64,000 nt of DNA from Phytoseiulus persimilis (taxonomy: Eukaryota > Arthropoda > Arachnida > Mesostigmata > Phytoseiidae). The first letter of the stretch is position 1; every line of letters begins with the position of its first letter. A program made the translations under genes and the position numbers. The stretch spans positions 1 to 64,000 of the forward strand of contig JAQZDE010000054.1 of NCBI GenBank assembly GCA_037576195.1, in the 5' to 3' direction. The notes under the pieces were generated by a model. It was not told the DNA's origin. It did no database searches and saw nothing but the letters and a program-made list of their open reading frames with translations. Positions 43,678 to 58,323 of this stretch are shown here, piece after piece.

Positions 43678-46188
43678 GGAGCTCTCGACTTTCAATCCGG
43701 AAGAGTTACTACTATATGCCCGAGTCTCGAACTCATAGTGAGGCTGCGCCAGCTCCGCATACCGGTTGAGCGAAAAAATGTTCTGCCTCTGTTCTATTGC
43801 GAAACGCACACAACGACACGAGAACGCGAGATGATATTTTCGTGCTGATCATTCAATCGGGTCAGAGCAAGGAGTGACCGCAGATAATGTTCAGGTAACT
43901 CATTGGATCTTCCAGAACGCCAGATAAGCTTCTAGTACGAAGAGACGAAGATCGGAGATCTCCCCATTGTGATGATTGATGAGTGCTCTCTGCGAATCAT
44001 CGAAATGCCAAGCATGTGATTGGAGGAGAGGTCTGTGCTATCCGTGGTTATTGTATTCTTCTGGTCTCACGTGACGAAAGATATTCAGGCGAGAACTCGA
44101 GGAGAGATCGCTCGTCTCCGTGCCGAGGCCGGAGGGACCGTATTTCACAATAAAAACCGAGCCATCGGTGGGTTCCCCAGATGTTTGTCTCTATGTTCCC
44201 ATGCAGAATGAGCTCACTGTGAGTTAAAATCGCATCACATAGCATGAGTGGTTTTCGGCAAATATCATCCTCAAAGTTCCCGTCAGCGTTCATTTCTATG
44301 ACAGGGCCCCTTACCTTTCAGTTCTCGGAATCAGATGCATGACACACTGGGCTTGACGGGCAGCCGACAGACGAGAGCTGTTGGTTACACGCGAGGGAGC
44401 TTTGATTTTCCGTCGAATTGTTTTGTCTTCGCCACGCTCCCCATTATACTCGAAAAGCCATCAGTTATTCGGGATCTGACAAGAGTCTCCTTTGAACTAA
44501 ATCTTCGGAATCCCGGGTTCATCCATCAATAATCATACAGGGTAACTTTGCTCGGGTTCCAGGAAGCTCTCTGTGCGGAAAAGGCGTCCGGATAACACTC
44601 AAGAGTTGACAGGGCTTTTCTCCGACAAAAAGCTGCCGGAACATGCATGCGAGGGCGAACCAACAACTGAACGACGAGATACGCAGAGGTTTTGCGCGTT
44701 TTATGATCAGCGCCGTGTCGAAAGGGAGCTGCGGTATGATCTATCGACTCTAGAGCATGTGAGCTGTATACAGATGGCAACATTCATGAGTTCGCTTCCA
44801 CAACATACTTTGCAATTCTGAATAACTTTCGAAACAACCACGGACATATTCGCGAACGTGTCGCGAAACAGTGCGCAGAAAATACCTCAGGGAATGCATC
44901 AATGATTCGTTCGTGTAACGCACCTTGGACGGAACCAGCTGGGATTCGTCAGCTTCCAAAGAGGAGCTATCTTCATGTGTTGTCAAGGAGCTAATCGCGT
45001 CGGCCAGCGATTCCTCTGAACCAGGACCAGAGAAGTCTGAAGCCTTAGCTCAACTCACCCCGCCAACAGATGACGAGGAGGATGGGAGTTCACATTCTTG
45101 GGGATCATTGCCACAGAGTACTAAAAGTATGAATAACAGCACCAGAACAATTATGCTCCCAAACTCACTTCTTGATGTAGGTATTGTTCAGGTCGTAGTT
45201 CAATGAGAGAGTCGATACTGTTCACTGCTGAACCAATCCCCGTTGCGACCGCGAAGTATCGTTCAAGGAAAGCCTTCGCTCCAGTTCGATCACATGACGA
45301 TTCCAGCGGCCGAAATAGCGATATTGATCCTGGAATATCTGGCTCGTCTTCCCACATTAGTTGGTCTCATAGCATGAGGGGATCTCCAGCACATCTCTTA
45401 GTCTTCTGCCTTCCAATCAGGATGATGATCTCAAATACTTGTCACGCACGCCTCGATAAACTGAAGCTATCGCATTCCCTGAATCTCCCCGGGACCAATT
45501 GAAGAGACCAGATTCAAAACGTCGCAACTCCTTTCTCAAAGTCGACTTCTCAATCAGGAATTCATCGAACCGATTTCCGACCATGCTATTCTGCGCTCCT
45601 CTTGGAAACGCAAAACGTGGAGTGAAACGTACGTGGCAGGGTTGCTCGCCCAGAGTTTTTAGTCGCTCGGAATCGCCCTCGTCCGGAGTTGGTTCCGGCG
45701 GGACGGGTGAAATCTCAACGAACGAATGTTGGCCTACGCGAAGATTTCCGAATAAAGCGCAAAATACTGTTTTCGCAGTATTTCGCTGACTGGCACCCCG
45801 TCACGTTGTCTCGTGCTCAACGAGCAGGAACGTCATACAGCTCCAATCGATGGCATTCCACTTTGGTACAGAACTTCTCGTTGGGAATCTGAGCTGGTAC
45901 AGGAAGACGCGAAACACGATGAAGACCCGGAAGGTTATGCTGGTGTTTTATTTGAGTCTACCATAAACGTTCGAATGGATCAGAATACACGGTGAAAGTC
46001 GCTAGTGCTCGCTGAGATTAGAGTACCAAAGCGACCAGTTCTCGATAAGCACCGGCAACGAGTTGGGATGTCTGTCGGATTGAAGTTTGAATGGGTAGTT
46101 CGTCTTTCGAACAGCTCTACCACGGTGTTGAATCGGGACAGTTTCTCTACTCGAGCGATGTATGGTTGTTGCGTTTTCAAATCAATTC
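43678..46188. other. Stretch between the secreted protein and PSMC5
   Basis: It probably contains an unrecognised plus-strand gene (see 44563-45995). The part 43678-44562 shows nothing convincing. PSMC5's 3' untranslated region lies at the right edge. Confidence 0.35.
44563..45995 (+). CDS. Candidate multi-exon gene, Ser-rich, unrecognised
   Basis: Several plus-strand stretches look like exons. One is 44563-44758, bounded by TTCCAG and GTGAGC and containing RRVERELRYDLSTLEH. One around 44930-45130 is acidic and Ser-rich (DSSEPGPEKSEALAQL, then TPPTDDEEDGSS). One after TTGTTCAG from about 45192 has GISGSSSHISWSHS. One around 45560-45790 has RFPTMLFCAPLGNAK. One around 45820-45990 has DGIPLWYRTSRWESELVQ. 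The phases between the first two do not match, so some borders are wrong. The composition suggests a regulatory or scaffold protein, but nothing is recognised. Confidence 0.3.
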
Positions 46189-48436
<2,248 letters not shown>

Positions 48437-51400
48437 ATGGCCGACGGTAAGCGGGGATCTCTCAGTTGAGCTATAAGTGGACGAAATCTTCTTGGTTAAC
48501 TCTCTCGTTATATGCGCAACCTGGAAACAATATTACGGAGGATTCAATGCAATGAAATCGCCATCGTACATCTGAGGTTTTTCACGGGGAGCCGAGCAGT
48601 TGACCATTCCCGCGAGCTGAATCACCGAATGTTGTGGGGTTTTATGACCTCAGTATTGTTGACGTTTCCATTGAAAGCGACCCATCCTCGGCGAGTCAAG
48701 TGCTCACTGAGGCCTCAAAGATAATCCTGGAATTTTCAGAGTCGCTGGCAACGAGTCGGACTCGGAGAGCTCGCTCCGACCATTCGGGGCGCCTAGCAGC
48801 CTTGGAGAAGTTCAAAGCTGTGAAATCCGGCCTGAAAACAAAATACGATCTCATAGAGACAGATGATAATCTCTTCGAGGATGTCACCGAGGAGGAGTAC
48901 AATAAAAGAGTCAGTGACCGGAGGTCTGGTTTCATCGCCGATGAAAGCGGCGACTACAAAGACAATGGATTCGAACTATTCGATGAAGAATACCAAGAAG
49001 CTGAGGAGGAGGAACAGAAGAGCAAGCCAAAGGTATCCTACAAGGCTCCAAAAGGGACCAAAGAGAAGCGGCAGGATGCTGCGAAGTCCGGCAACATCAG
49101 GTTCGTAGATAGAAACTTGACCCGAGGCTGTTCTGGTCCCTACGTGAGGGAATCAGGCGACTCATCCAACGACGTAGGTAAGAGGAAAACGAGACATTCC
49201 ATTCCCTTGTTCAGAACTGACTCTCAAAGTGATCGTCCATTCCAGATCGATGTTTCTCGCCGCACCTCACAAGCGCAAAGCTGAGAACGCGTCCCTCGAA
49301 GATGACAAGCTCCTTGAACAGTTGATGAAGTCGAAAGGCCTCAATGCGGATGATGATGATGATGATGAGGAACAACACACGCCTCGAGCGAATGCTCAGA
49401 AGAAACATCGGAGCGAGGTACGGATGTGTGGAGCGTGTCTTGTTCAAGAGAGCCTGTGGAGATCGTTCGTTATTCTTCCCGGGAGCCGAGGAGAACGCTC
49501 GGGAAATATTCGGATTTGCCGTTCCTGTTTCAGGCGTCAGTGAATCGCTTCGCAGCTGGGAGGAAGCCGCAAGTTGTGAAACCATCTCCAAAAAACACAC
49601 CCGACAAAGAATCGTTGAAACCCAAGTTTCCTGTGGTCCCGAAAAAGACTCCCGAAGTGATGAAACAGTCTCACGCTGTTCTTGAGCCTCTTGAAGACGA
49701 CGAGGATTCTATGGGCAGTATACCCGATATTCCGATCACGAAAGAGGATGTCGTAGAAGTATGTATCTAGGTTCAGACTGTCACGGGACACGGTTATATA
49801 TGTCGTTTCCCACTGCTGTTCAATGCGCAAATCCTGTGTATTACAGAAAACGCACGCAATGGAAGTCGATTGCGATCTCGCCGACGAGGTTGACGAGCTG
49901 GACCCCGGAGTGATTGACGGCAAAGTAGAAGGTCCCAAGCCAGAGCTCCTGACGATCAAAGAAGAGCAGCCAACACAGCTGGAGCAGCCATCGACGTCGA
50001 TCGGAATAAAAGAGTGCGTTCAAACAACGTCATGGCATCGATTGGTAATGACGATCCAGGCCGCGTCGGAGAACTATTCACTGAGAGGCACTTACATTGC
50101 AGGGTGGACATGCACTCTTTCAATGAGGATGAATTTGACGAAACTCCAGAAGAGAAGCCTCATGTTGTTGCCAAGTTACCGACTGATTTGCCCGTTTCGG
50201 AGAACTCGGAGGGAGAGAAAGTAGGTCGCCTTCTCCCATCAATGCGGATTAATCTGAGTGGTCGTCAGTTCGTTGCGAGGCAGGTCGCTCTGGAAATGAC
50301 CGAGAGGAGGATTCAACGGAAGTGATCCCGCAGGTTTTCCGGATGTTCTGGCTCGATGCCTACGAGGACGCGTATGCGCATCCCGGAACAGTCTACCTCT
50401 TCGGAAGAACGGTCTGCTCGGACAACTCTCTCAGCTCAGCTATCGTCGTGAAGAATATACCGCGCAAAATGTTCTTCCTACCCAAAGAGCACGAAAACGA
50501 GAATGGAGTGTCGTGCCCGGTTCCGTTCCAATCTGTTTACGACGAAGTCAAGGAAGTTCTGAAGCAGCATGGAATCAAAGAATTCCGCTGCAAAGAGAGC
50601 GAGAAGCAGTTCGTCTTCTCCACGGCGGGGGTGCCACGTAAAGCGAATTATCTGGAAGTGCAGTACAATCCGGCGAAAGCGATGAACACCCTCCCAGCCG
50701 ATTTGGCCGGACGTACGTTCTCCAAAGTTTTCGGAACGAATACCTCCAGTCTCGAAGCGTTCATCCTCGATCGAAAACTCAAGGGTCCATCCTGGCTGGA
50801 AGTCAAACAACCCGGTGAGTTCACGACCATTATCGAGAATTTTCAGTCCGAAACTCTGATAACCTCTCATCTCTCCCAATCGTAGACGCATCGAAGCTGC
50901 ACAACACGACTTGCAAATTCGAACTCGAATGTCTCGACCTGAAAAACATTTCCGTAAGCTCGGTGCAGTCAGATCCCCCCAATTTGACCGTCCTGACTCT
51001 CCAAGCTCGGGTCGTCAGGAACGAGAAGAACTCCAAAGACGAGGTTAGTGAGCTCCGCGTCATTTCACGCTCCGCCAACGATCATATCGGAATTAGTAAA
51101 AGAAGACAGCTCCCACAATACACGGCTCCACCATTCACTACGCCTTGCAGGTGGTGATGATTGCGGGCTTGATTCACGACGATTACCCTCTGACGAAACC
51201 CCCTCCGGAGAAGCTATTTACTCAGCATTTCTGCTTCGTGACGAGTCCGAGCGACAGGAGCCTTCCTTTTGATTTCAAGAAGGAGGCGGCCAACGAGAGA
51301 ATCAAAATCAAGCCGTGCGATAATGAAAGGATGCTCATTTCTCAACTGAATTCTCAGATGACAAAGTGTGATCCGGACATCATCGTGGTATGTTCTGCAG

Positions 51401-54400
51401 GTGCACGAACTCCCCGTGTACCATACCGTGTACCGTGCAGCGAGCTTTCCGTTCATGGAGCCTCGCCCATGAGGCCATACTGATCCGTTCTCGGATTCTT
51501 CAAACTGAAAGCTCGTTTTACGAGCGGGTGCTATACCGCCAGGTCGCTAAAAGCGACGTCAATCGTCTGAGACTTGCTTTGTATGTGGGGGTTCGAAGAA
51601 GAATTTTTGAAATTTCTAGGGTCACGACGCCAGTAGTTTCACGCTCCCGGCAATCTTGACGGCGATGGAACGCCACAAAATCGTGAAACCATCGGCATTG
51701 TCACGTCTCTGCCGCTCCAACATACAGCATGTGAATGTGGCAAAGTTGGACCGAACGCAACTTCTGCCAGGAAGAGTGATCTGCGATACGAAACTGTCCG
51801 CGAAGGAACTGATACAAGCGAAGAGCTATGAGCTCAGCGAGCTGGTCAGCGACGTTCTGAGTGCGGCCCACGATGAAATTTCAGCGGACGCGTTCAAAGA
51901 AATGATCAGTAAGACGCCAAAGCTGAAAATACTCTGCAAGCACATCATGGCTGAGTGTCAGTTTGTTGTCAAGTTACTCGCGGAGCTCAACGTCCTCCCG
52001 CTGGCCTCACAAATCACGAGCATTTGCGGGAATACCCTGGTGAGTACAAAGTTGGCGTGTGAAACTAGGTACGCGAAAGTCATCATGCAAACCCACTTTT
52101 CAACAGAATACACTTCACCGGAAAACGAAGAACCGCCCAGGAGTCTCGTTCTCTGTTGAATGCTGACACTCACAGTGGGAGATTTCCCCTCGCCTTTCAG
52201 ACCCAGACTCTGCAGAAAGGACGCGCTCTGAGAAACGAGTACTTGCTACTCCACGCATTCACCAATAAGAACTACATCGTGCCTGACAAGGAAACAAGAC
52301 GAAAGCGGAAACTACAGAACGGTTCGGATGAGAAGAAAACCGATGACAAAAAGAAAGGCCCAGCGTACTCGGGAGGTCTAGTTCTGGACCCGATTGTGGG
52401 CTTCTACGACTCGATGGTACTCCTGATGGACTTCAACTCTCTATATCCATCGATCATCCAGGAATACAATCTGTGCTTCACGACTTGCGGTTTCACACCG
52501 CCAGAGGACAATCCCACCGCTTCGGAGGCTGACTGGGAAGCCCAGATACCGCACAAGACTGTGGACACTGGAGTTCTTCCATTCGAAATTCGAAAGCTCG
52601 TGGAGAATCGTCGTACTGTCAAGGATCTCCTGAAGACTCCGAATCTTTCCAAGGAAAAGATCCTGCAATATGACATCAGACAGAAAGCTCTGAAATTAAC
52701 GGCGAATTCCATGTACGGATGCCTAGGATTCCAGGTAAGAGCCTTGATCATGTATCAACATTCCCATCGGCGCTACTAATCGTGGTATCGATAGTGGTCA
52801 TTATGATGAAGAGCACTAAAATAGTATCTTCCGCAGGGATCTCGTTTTTATGCGAAACCCATCGCCGCTCTTATCACGCAGAGGGGACGTGATATACTGA
52901 TGAGCGCGAAGTCGATGGCCGAATCGATGGGTTATTCGATCATTTACGGCGACACGGATTCGATCATGATCAACACTTGTACTCGCGAATTAGCCCAAGT
53001 CAGAGAAATCGGGCGAAAACTCAGCAAAGCCATCAACGAGCAGTACAAGCGGCTCGAGATCGAAGTCGATGGTGTGTTCAAAGCCATGCTGCTACTGAAA
53101 AAGAAAAAATACGCCGCTTGTACGTTGACCTTCGGTCCGGACGGCTCGGTATTAGGTGAGAAAATCGAGGTGAAAGGTCTCGACATCGTCAGGCGAGATT
53201 GGTCGGATTTGGCTCGCAAAACAGGGCGGTTCGTGGTGGATACCCTGCTCAGAGGCAAGTTCAGCGCCGATGATGCTGTCGACGCCGTGCACAGCCACTT
53301 GAGAGAGATCGGCCAGAAGGTTAACGAGAACACGCTGCCTTTCGAATCCTACCTCATAACGAAACAGCTGACGAAGAACGTTGAGGACTACCCGGACGCC
53401 AAAAACCAGTCCCACGTCATCGTGGCGAAGCGTTTCAATGCTAGAGGCGCCAGGAAGCTACGAGCGGGTGATACTGTGCAGTACGTTATCTGCGAGGACG
53501 GCACAGAGAATCCACACACGCAACGAGCGTACAGCAGGGAAGAGATTGAATCCAAGGAGTTCGCCGGCAAACTCTCTATCGACAGAAACTATTACATAAC
53601 GCAGCAAGTCTTCCCGGTTGTCTCGCGTCTAATCGAGCCCATAAGAGGAACCGACGCTGCGGTTGTGGCCCAGTGTTTGGGTAAGTTTCTTCGCGATTCA
53701 ACTCCCCTCGAAGAGTGGTATTCGAATCCGTCCAGCCCTGCAGACAGGGCTCTGGACTTGACGGGAACTGTCGTTGATCGAATACCTCGAATGCTTCCAG
53801 GGCTTGATCCGAGTAAATACAACAGGCGAACCAATTTCGATCCGTCCGAGATTGTGGACTCCGAGCTCGCAGTGGGGATTTCGCTCCTGCTCCCAACAAG
53901 CCTCGACTCGGAACTGTTCCAGAACGTCGAAGCTTTTACCGTGACCTGCACGAAATGCAGCGCTCCGATATCGGTTGACGGACCCGTTCTCAAGGTCAGT
54001 TCGAGAAAAATGACCACACTTCAGCAACGATTCACGTGTGACGGCGTCGTTGATCTCGAGAGTTCTCATCCAATCATTTCTCTTCGCAGGACATCGGTGG
54101 TAAATGGAAGTTCCTCTTCTCAGAGTGCGGTCAGTGCCACAGTCCACTGCTCCCGCAAATCGAACAGTTATGCAACCAGCTGACCAAGCAGTTGCAGCTC
54201 CTCCAATTCGACGCTGAGAAAGTCATGTACATCTGCCAGATGTGCGACAGCCGAATAGACGACGTTCTCTGCAATCTCCACGAAGAAGAAATTCCCGTCT
54301 GCGGTACCTGTGGAGAGGATGCACTACGACTCACAGCGGCATCTTTCCAGAGCTATGCTCAAATGCGCTACTGGGGTTTCATGTTTGATCTTGACTACCA

Positions 54401-54602
54401 CCTCGAGAAGTTCCCACAGGCAAGCACGGAGATAGCGAGCGATACCGTGCAAATCATCGCGACATCTTTCAAGGCACGGATCGACAAAGCTCTTATGTGC
54501 AACGGTTTCACGAATTTCTCGCTGCGATCATATATGGAGAAGCTACCGTCATGCGCATTCACGAAACGACCCATAGCTTCCCCGGACTTCGACATACCCT
54601 GA
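48437..54602 (+). CDS. POLA1: DNA polymerase alpha catalytic subunit
   Basis: Extends RNA primers made by primase at replication origins and lagging strands. Fourteen exons join in phase: 48437-48446, 48740-49100, 49246-49417, 49534-49758, 49847-50013, 50103-50220, 50334-50814, 50886-51043, 51151-51387, 51620-52039, 52201-52734, 52837-53680, 53801-53994 and 54090-54602, giving 1477 residues (human 1462). The start is MADESLATSRTRRARS. An acidic region includes an Asp tract. The core begins FRMFWLDAYEDAYAHPG. Family B motifs are intact: A DFNSLYPSIIQEYNLCFTT, B KALKLTANSMYGCLGF and C YGDTDSIM, plus KKKKYAA. The two C-terminal zinc modules are present (CTKC/CGQC and CQMC/CGTC), the second being the POLA2-binding site. 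The inactive exonuclease domain spans DPDIIVGHDASSF. The exon 5/6 junction (GTGCGT donor at 50014) was chosen by phase. Confidence 0.96.
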
Positions 54603-55154
54603 AAGATTTTAGGAATGAACTCTCTTCCATCAATCATCTCACAGGAGGAATATCCAACCCACTGAGTTTTCGAATAAAGAACGTCATAAACTAGTATTTC
54701 CGCTTGGAAGTCTTGACTTCTTATTCGTGAGTCGTCCAAATAGGTGATGGCAAACGACGTGCTGAAGATTTATTCGTCGGGATGGGTAGCCTGCTCTCTA
54801 CTGCACCCCGACAAATGCTAGTTCATCGTGCTTTCGGTGGAAGAAAAACACAGAATCACTTCTCAGATTTTTATTGAGGCTCTAACCCTAAGCTAAGGGT
54901 CAGAAATGAATATGGCACGATAGCATGACACTGTCGGAGCGCTCCTTGAATAATTAAGGGATTGATTGAACCAGCAAAGGAAACAATAGGGCTACTGATG
55001 TGCGTGTTCGCCTCGAAAACACAGACTATGACAACCAGAAGCAGGATGAAGCTGACAGATGGCTGCTGTCATATCCCTGCGTCGAGTTGAGAGGGCGCCG
55101 TAGCAAATAATCTCGTGCTCACCCCTGTCGCTCAGGAGTACGACCTCAGAAGCT
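54603..55154. other. Convergent gap between POLA1 and MICU1
   Basis: It holds both 3' untranslated regions, including an AATAAAG near 54675 that could serve POLA1. No gene is seen. Confidence 0.45.
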
Positions 55155-57832
55155 TTACGTTGCCACGTCAGCAACGGACGTCGTGCTCTTTTTGGGAACT
55201 GCACATTTGGCGAACGAGGACAGCAATTTGACAAACCCGGTATCTTTGGGTTTCTCGAGGCCTCTATGAAGTCGCTCTTTCATGACGGAAACGAATTCTT
55301 TGTTGCTGAGTTGTCCGTCCACTGAAAATTAATTCGAAATGAATTAATTCACGGCGGGAGGCATCTTTTCCACAACAACTTGGAGCGACTTGGAGCAAAG
55401 AGAGGTCGGAATCGTACTCACTATTCTCGTCGAAGAGAGCGAACAGAACGTCCACAACGTGGTCACGGAGTTCTACATGAGCGACGGTTTGGGCTACGTG
55501 TTTCAACGTCGCGGGGTCGATCGAAGCACCAGCTATGTGGTAGAATGTGAGCGCCGTATCGACTTCGGTGATGTTGTTGAGTAAATGGAAAAACTGCAGG
55601 TAGTCGAACAAGGTGATGCCTTCTGAACGGTCCTGGAAGTGCTGCGTAAGAACGATCAGAGTTTGGAATCCGAACAAACTTTCATCATTCATGGGCTGAC
55701 CGAAAAACAGACGAAGCTATTCATGAACAGCGATCACCTACTTTTTTGATGCGTTTCATCATTTTGTTCTTTCGCTTATCGCTCAGTCCCGCGTAGGTTG
55801 TGAGGAGTTCTGCGAATTCCCACTCAGGAATTTTCCCATCCTTCGGGTCATGGCGTAAAAACTGGAAGGGTGATGCCGTTGAGTGATTTTGCTCCGGTAT
55901 TCACAAAAGCATAGCTCGGGGCGGCTCGAACTCACTTCAAGCGTAAGTATCTCAGTTTGGAGCTCTCTCTGGAAGTCGAGGAATCTGTCCACTGTTAGTT
56001 TCTTGCTGAGATCTTCGCCGAAAAAGAAAGTACACAGCGCGGAAGAAACCCCCTTGTAGATGTTGCCTGTACCCTGATGATCGCGGTGCCGACTTCCGAT
56101 ACTGGTCTGATTCCGGATGATGGCTTGAACCTGGAGCGAAAGCAAGCGCTGTGTGAGAGAGGCCCGCGAATGTGAAGCGGCAACTGATGCGACGTGAAGC
56201 TGAGCGAATTCTGCGCGCTCTCGGCCCCCGAGTCGAGGGGATTTACCTTCTCGAACTCTTCGTAGTCGATATCCCCGTCACCGTTGAGGTCGATCATTCG
56301 GAAAGCGATCTCGAAATGTCGTTTCGAAGCCGACAAGATCGTGATTAGAAATATGTAGTCCGAGAAGGAGATCAGGCCCGATGCGGACAGACGGTAGAAA
56401 ACGCTGTTCTCGGACATGCCTTGAAAAGGAGCCGGGAACGCGGAATGATTCGGAGAAATGCACGGATTCGCCCTCGAAGAGATATTCTGGAAAACAAAAA
56501 GACTCGATGGAGCAATGGTGACCACCAGGAGCCTTTGCGCACGTCGCCCATAGGTTCTCTCCGGGAGCAGGAATATTGGGCGAACACGTGAGTTTACCTT
56601 GGCTTCAATTTTTTTATAATGATCCAGACCGTAGCCTTGCGGTTGCATGATGCCAGGCGTGATGGATCTCAAGAAATCTTGCGGAGTCATGAAAATTTCG
56701 ACCTGAAAAGTTAGAAAATGCAGTGGATCTCCTCCGGGAGCTCCTGTGGGGGCATGTAGGGGTTTACATCAGACGGTGGGGACACGTGAATGCGAACATG
56801 ACTCACCTCTCCGTTTTCATACAGCACTTTGATGGAGGCGAAGTACCGGAACACTTTATCAGGCGTAGAGTACTGGCGTATTCGGTTCTCATACTCGATG
56901 ATCTGGAGCGGATGAAAGGATTTCGTAGGAACACTTTCTCGGAGGGGGCATGACTTGGACCGCGATTTGTTTGAATTTTTTTCGCTCCGTCTGTCAGGCG
57001 TCTTTTTCTTCTGCCACCGGACGGAGCAGAACAATGAGTCTTCTCTAGAGCTACGCACTCACTTTCCTCTCCCGAAATCCGGGTTTGCTATTCTTGTCTG
57101 AAGCCTCATCTCCTACTTGATCATCTGCGCGGCCATCTTCGTCTTTCGGAGCGCGTGATTTCGCATGCAGCGTAGGTAGTAATGAAGCGTTCAGGAAATT
57201 ATCCCTTAAATGATTTCAACATATATGCGTCATACGCGGCCCCTGAATTTTTCCGACATTAGGTGTGCTATTGTCAGATGGTGAAGCGACGTCAAGAACT
57301 CCCCGTTGGGAGAGTGATTGATACAGAAGTTGCATCGGAATCGCGGAAGCATCCTGTAATCTCCTTTTCGCGGGCGAAACATACGAATTCAGACAGTGAC
57401 GGAAGCGTTGTGGTTCCTGTGCAGAAACTTTCTAGCTCGATGGGAGTGAGAAGCTCTTAGAATAGTTCCCGCATCTCCCGCGCGTTCACGGAGATAAACA
57501 CTCCTGAGACGCGCTAAGGAGCCCAGATCTCATTGCCCAGCGTAGGACCTGGATTCGCCTCTTCTTGAGAATGAAGGGTATTAGCGGAGAATGGATGGCA
57601 CGAACGTTGTGCAGAGTTTGGACACTTCGAACAAACATCTCACACAAGGACAAGTGGAATACCTTGATTGGTGACGATCGTGCAGAGCCGTCGCCGTCGC
57701 TGCTCCGACTGCTACCAGGAGCACTCTGGACCGTGTACTGAGTCCACCGTTACTATTTCGCCGTTGCTGCGCCGTCAATTTACGCAGTTGGCAGCTGCAG
57801 CGGAGCAAGTGGCGGCTGAAGGTTCGGAACAT
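55155..57832 (-). CDS. MICU1: Mitochondrial calcium uptake protein 1
   Basis: MICU1 senses intermembrane-space calcium and gates the MCU uniporter. Nine exons join in phase: 57832-57663, 57204-57063, 56902-56807, 56702-56598, 56486-56247, 56130-55936, 55861-55742, 55695-55422 and 55321-55155, giving 502 residues (human 476). The N-terminus is a mitochondrial presequence ([18 protein letters not shown]) plus a hydrophobic stretch ([16 protein letters not shown]). Then come [19 protein letters not shown] and [15 protein letters not shown]-hand 1 [12 protein letters not shown], the linker with [20 protein letters not shown], and EF-hand 2 [12 protein letters not shown], both with canonical ligands. 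The tail keeps a Cys ([10 protein letters not shown]), in the place where the dimer disulfide forms in vertebrates. Exon 5 carries an insert rich in Pro/Ser. The exon 2 acceptor is AAG. Confidence 0.94.
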
Positions 57833-58323
57833 AGTCCTTCAAATTATCATTGCTCCTTTCGACAACCACGACAGGTCTGACCGAGCCTCCGGGTACTCCG
57901 TCAGGACACAACACCGCCTGCTCTCTGCTTCGCGCATGCGTACATCTTGCTAGGTTCTGTTGGCGCCCATGACTGCACTATGTATGAACAAGCAGCCCAG
58001 GCACATGGACCGATACAGGAACAAGAAATAGACTTGTCATACGGTGGCCGGACCAGAGCGTAGGCAGCACTCCGGTCTCCTTGGGGTTCGGGCTCCGACG
58101 CGATCAATCATCCAGAAGGATGGAGAGACTGAGAAAAAATGACTCCACGGATAGACCTCTTTGCGAAAGCTCTGAAAGCGGCACCCGCGTTCTTCCCTTG
58201 GTCCGCTCGACTCGTCGGGCCACATCAAGATCTACGTGCACGAGATCCGCTGCTGACGCGTGCGGAAACCTCCAAGATGCGATATCCCGTCTGCCCAATA
58301 TTGTGGTACAAGCCGAGATCGCC
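57833..58323. promoter_or_regulatory. Shared divergent promoter region of MICU1 and the furrowed-like gene
   Basis: 491 bases separate the two start codons. Both promoters and 5' leaders should lie here. No TATA box or clear motif was recognised. Confidence 0.45.
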
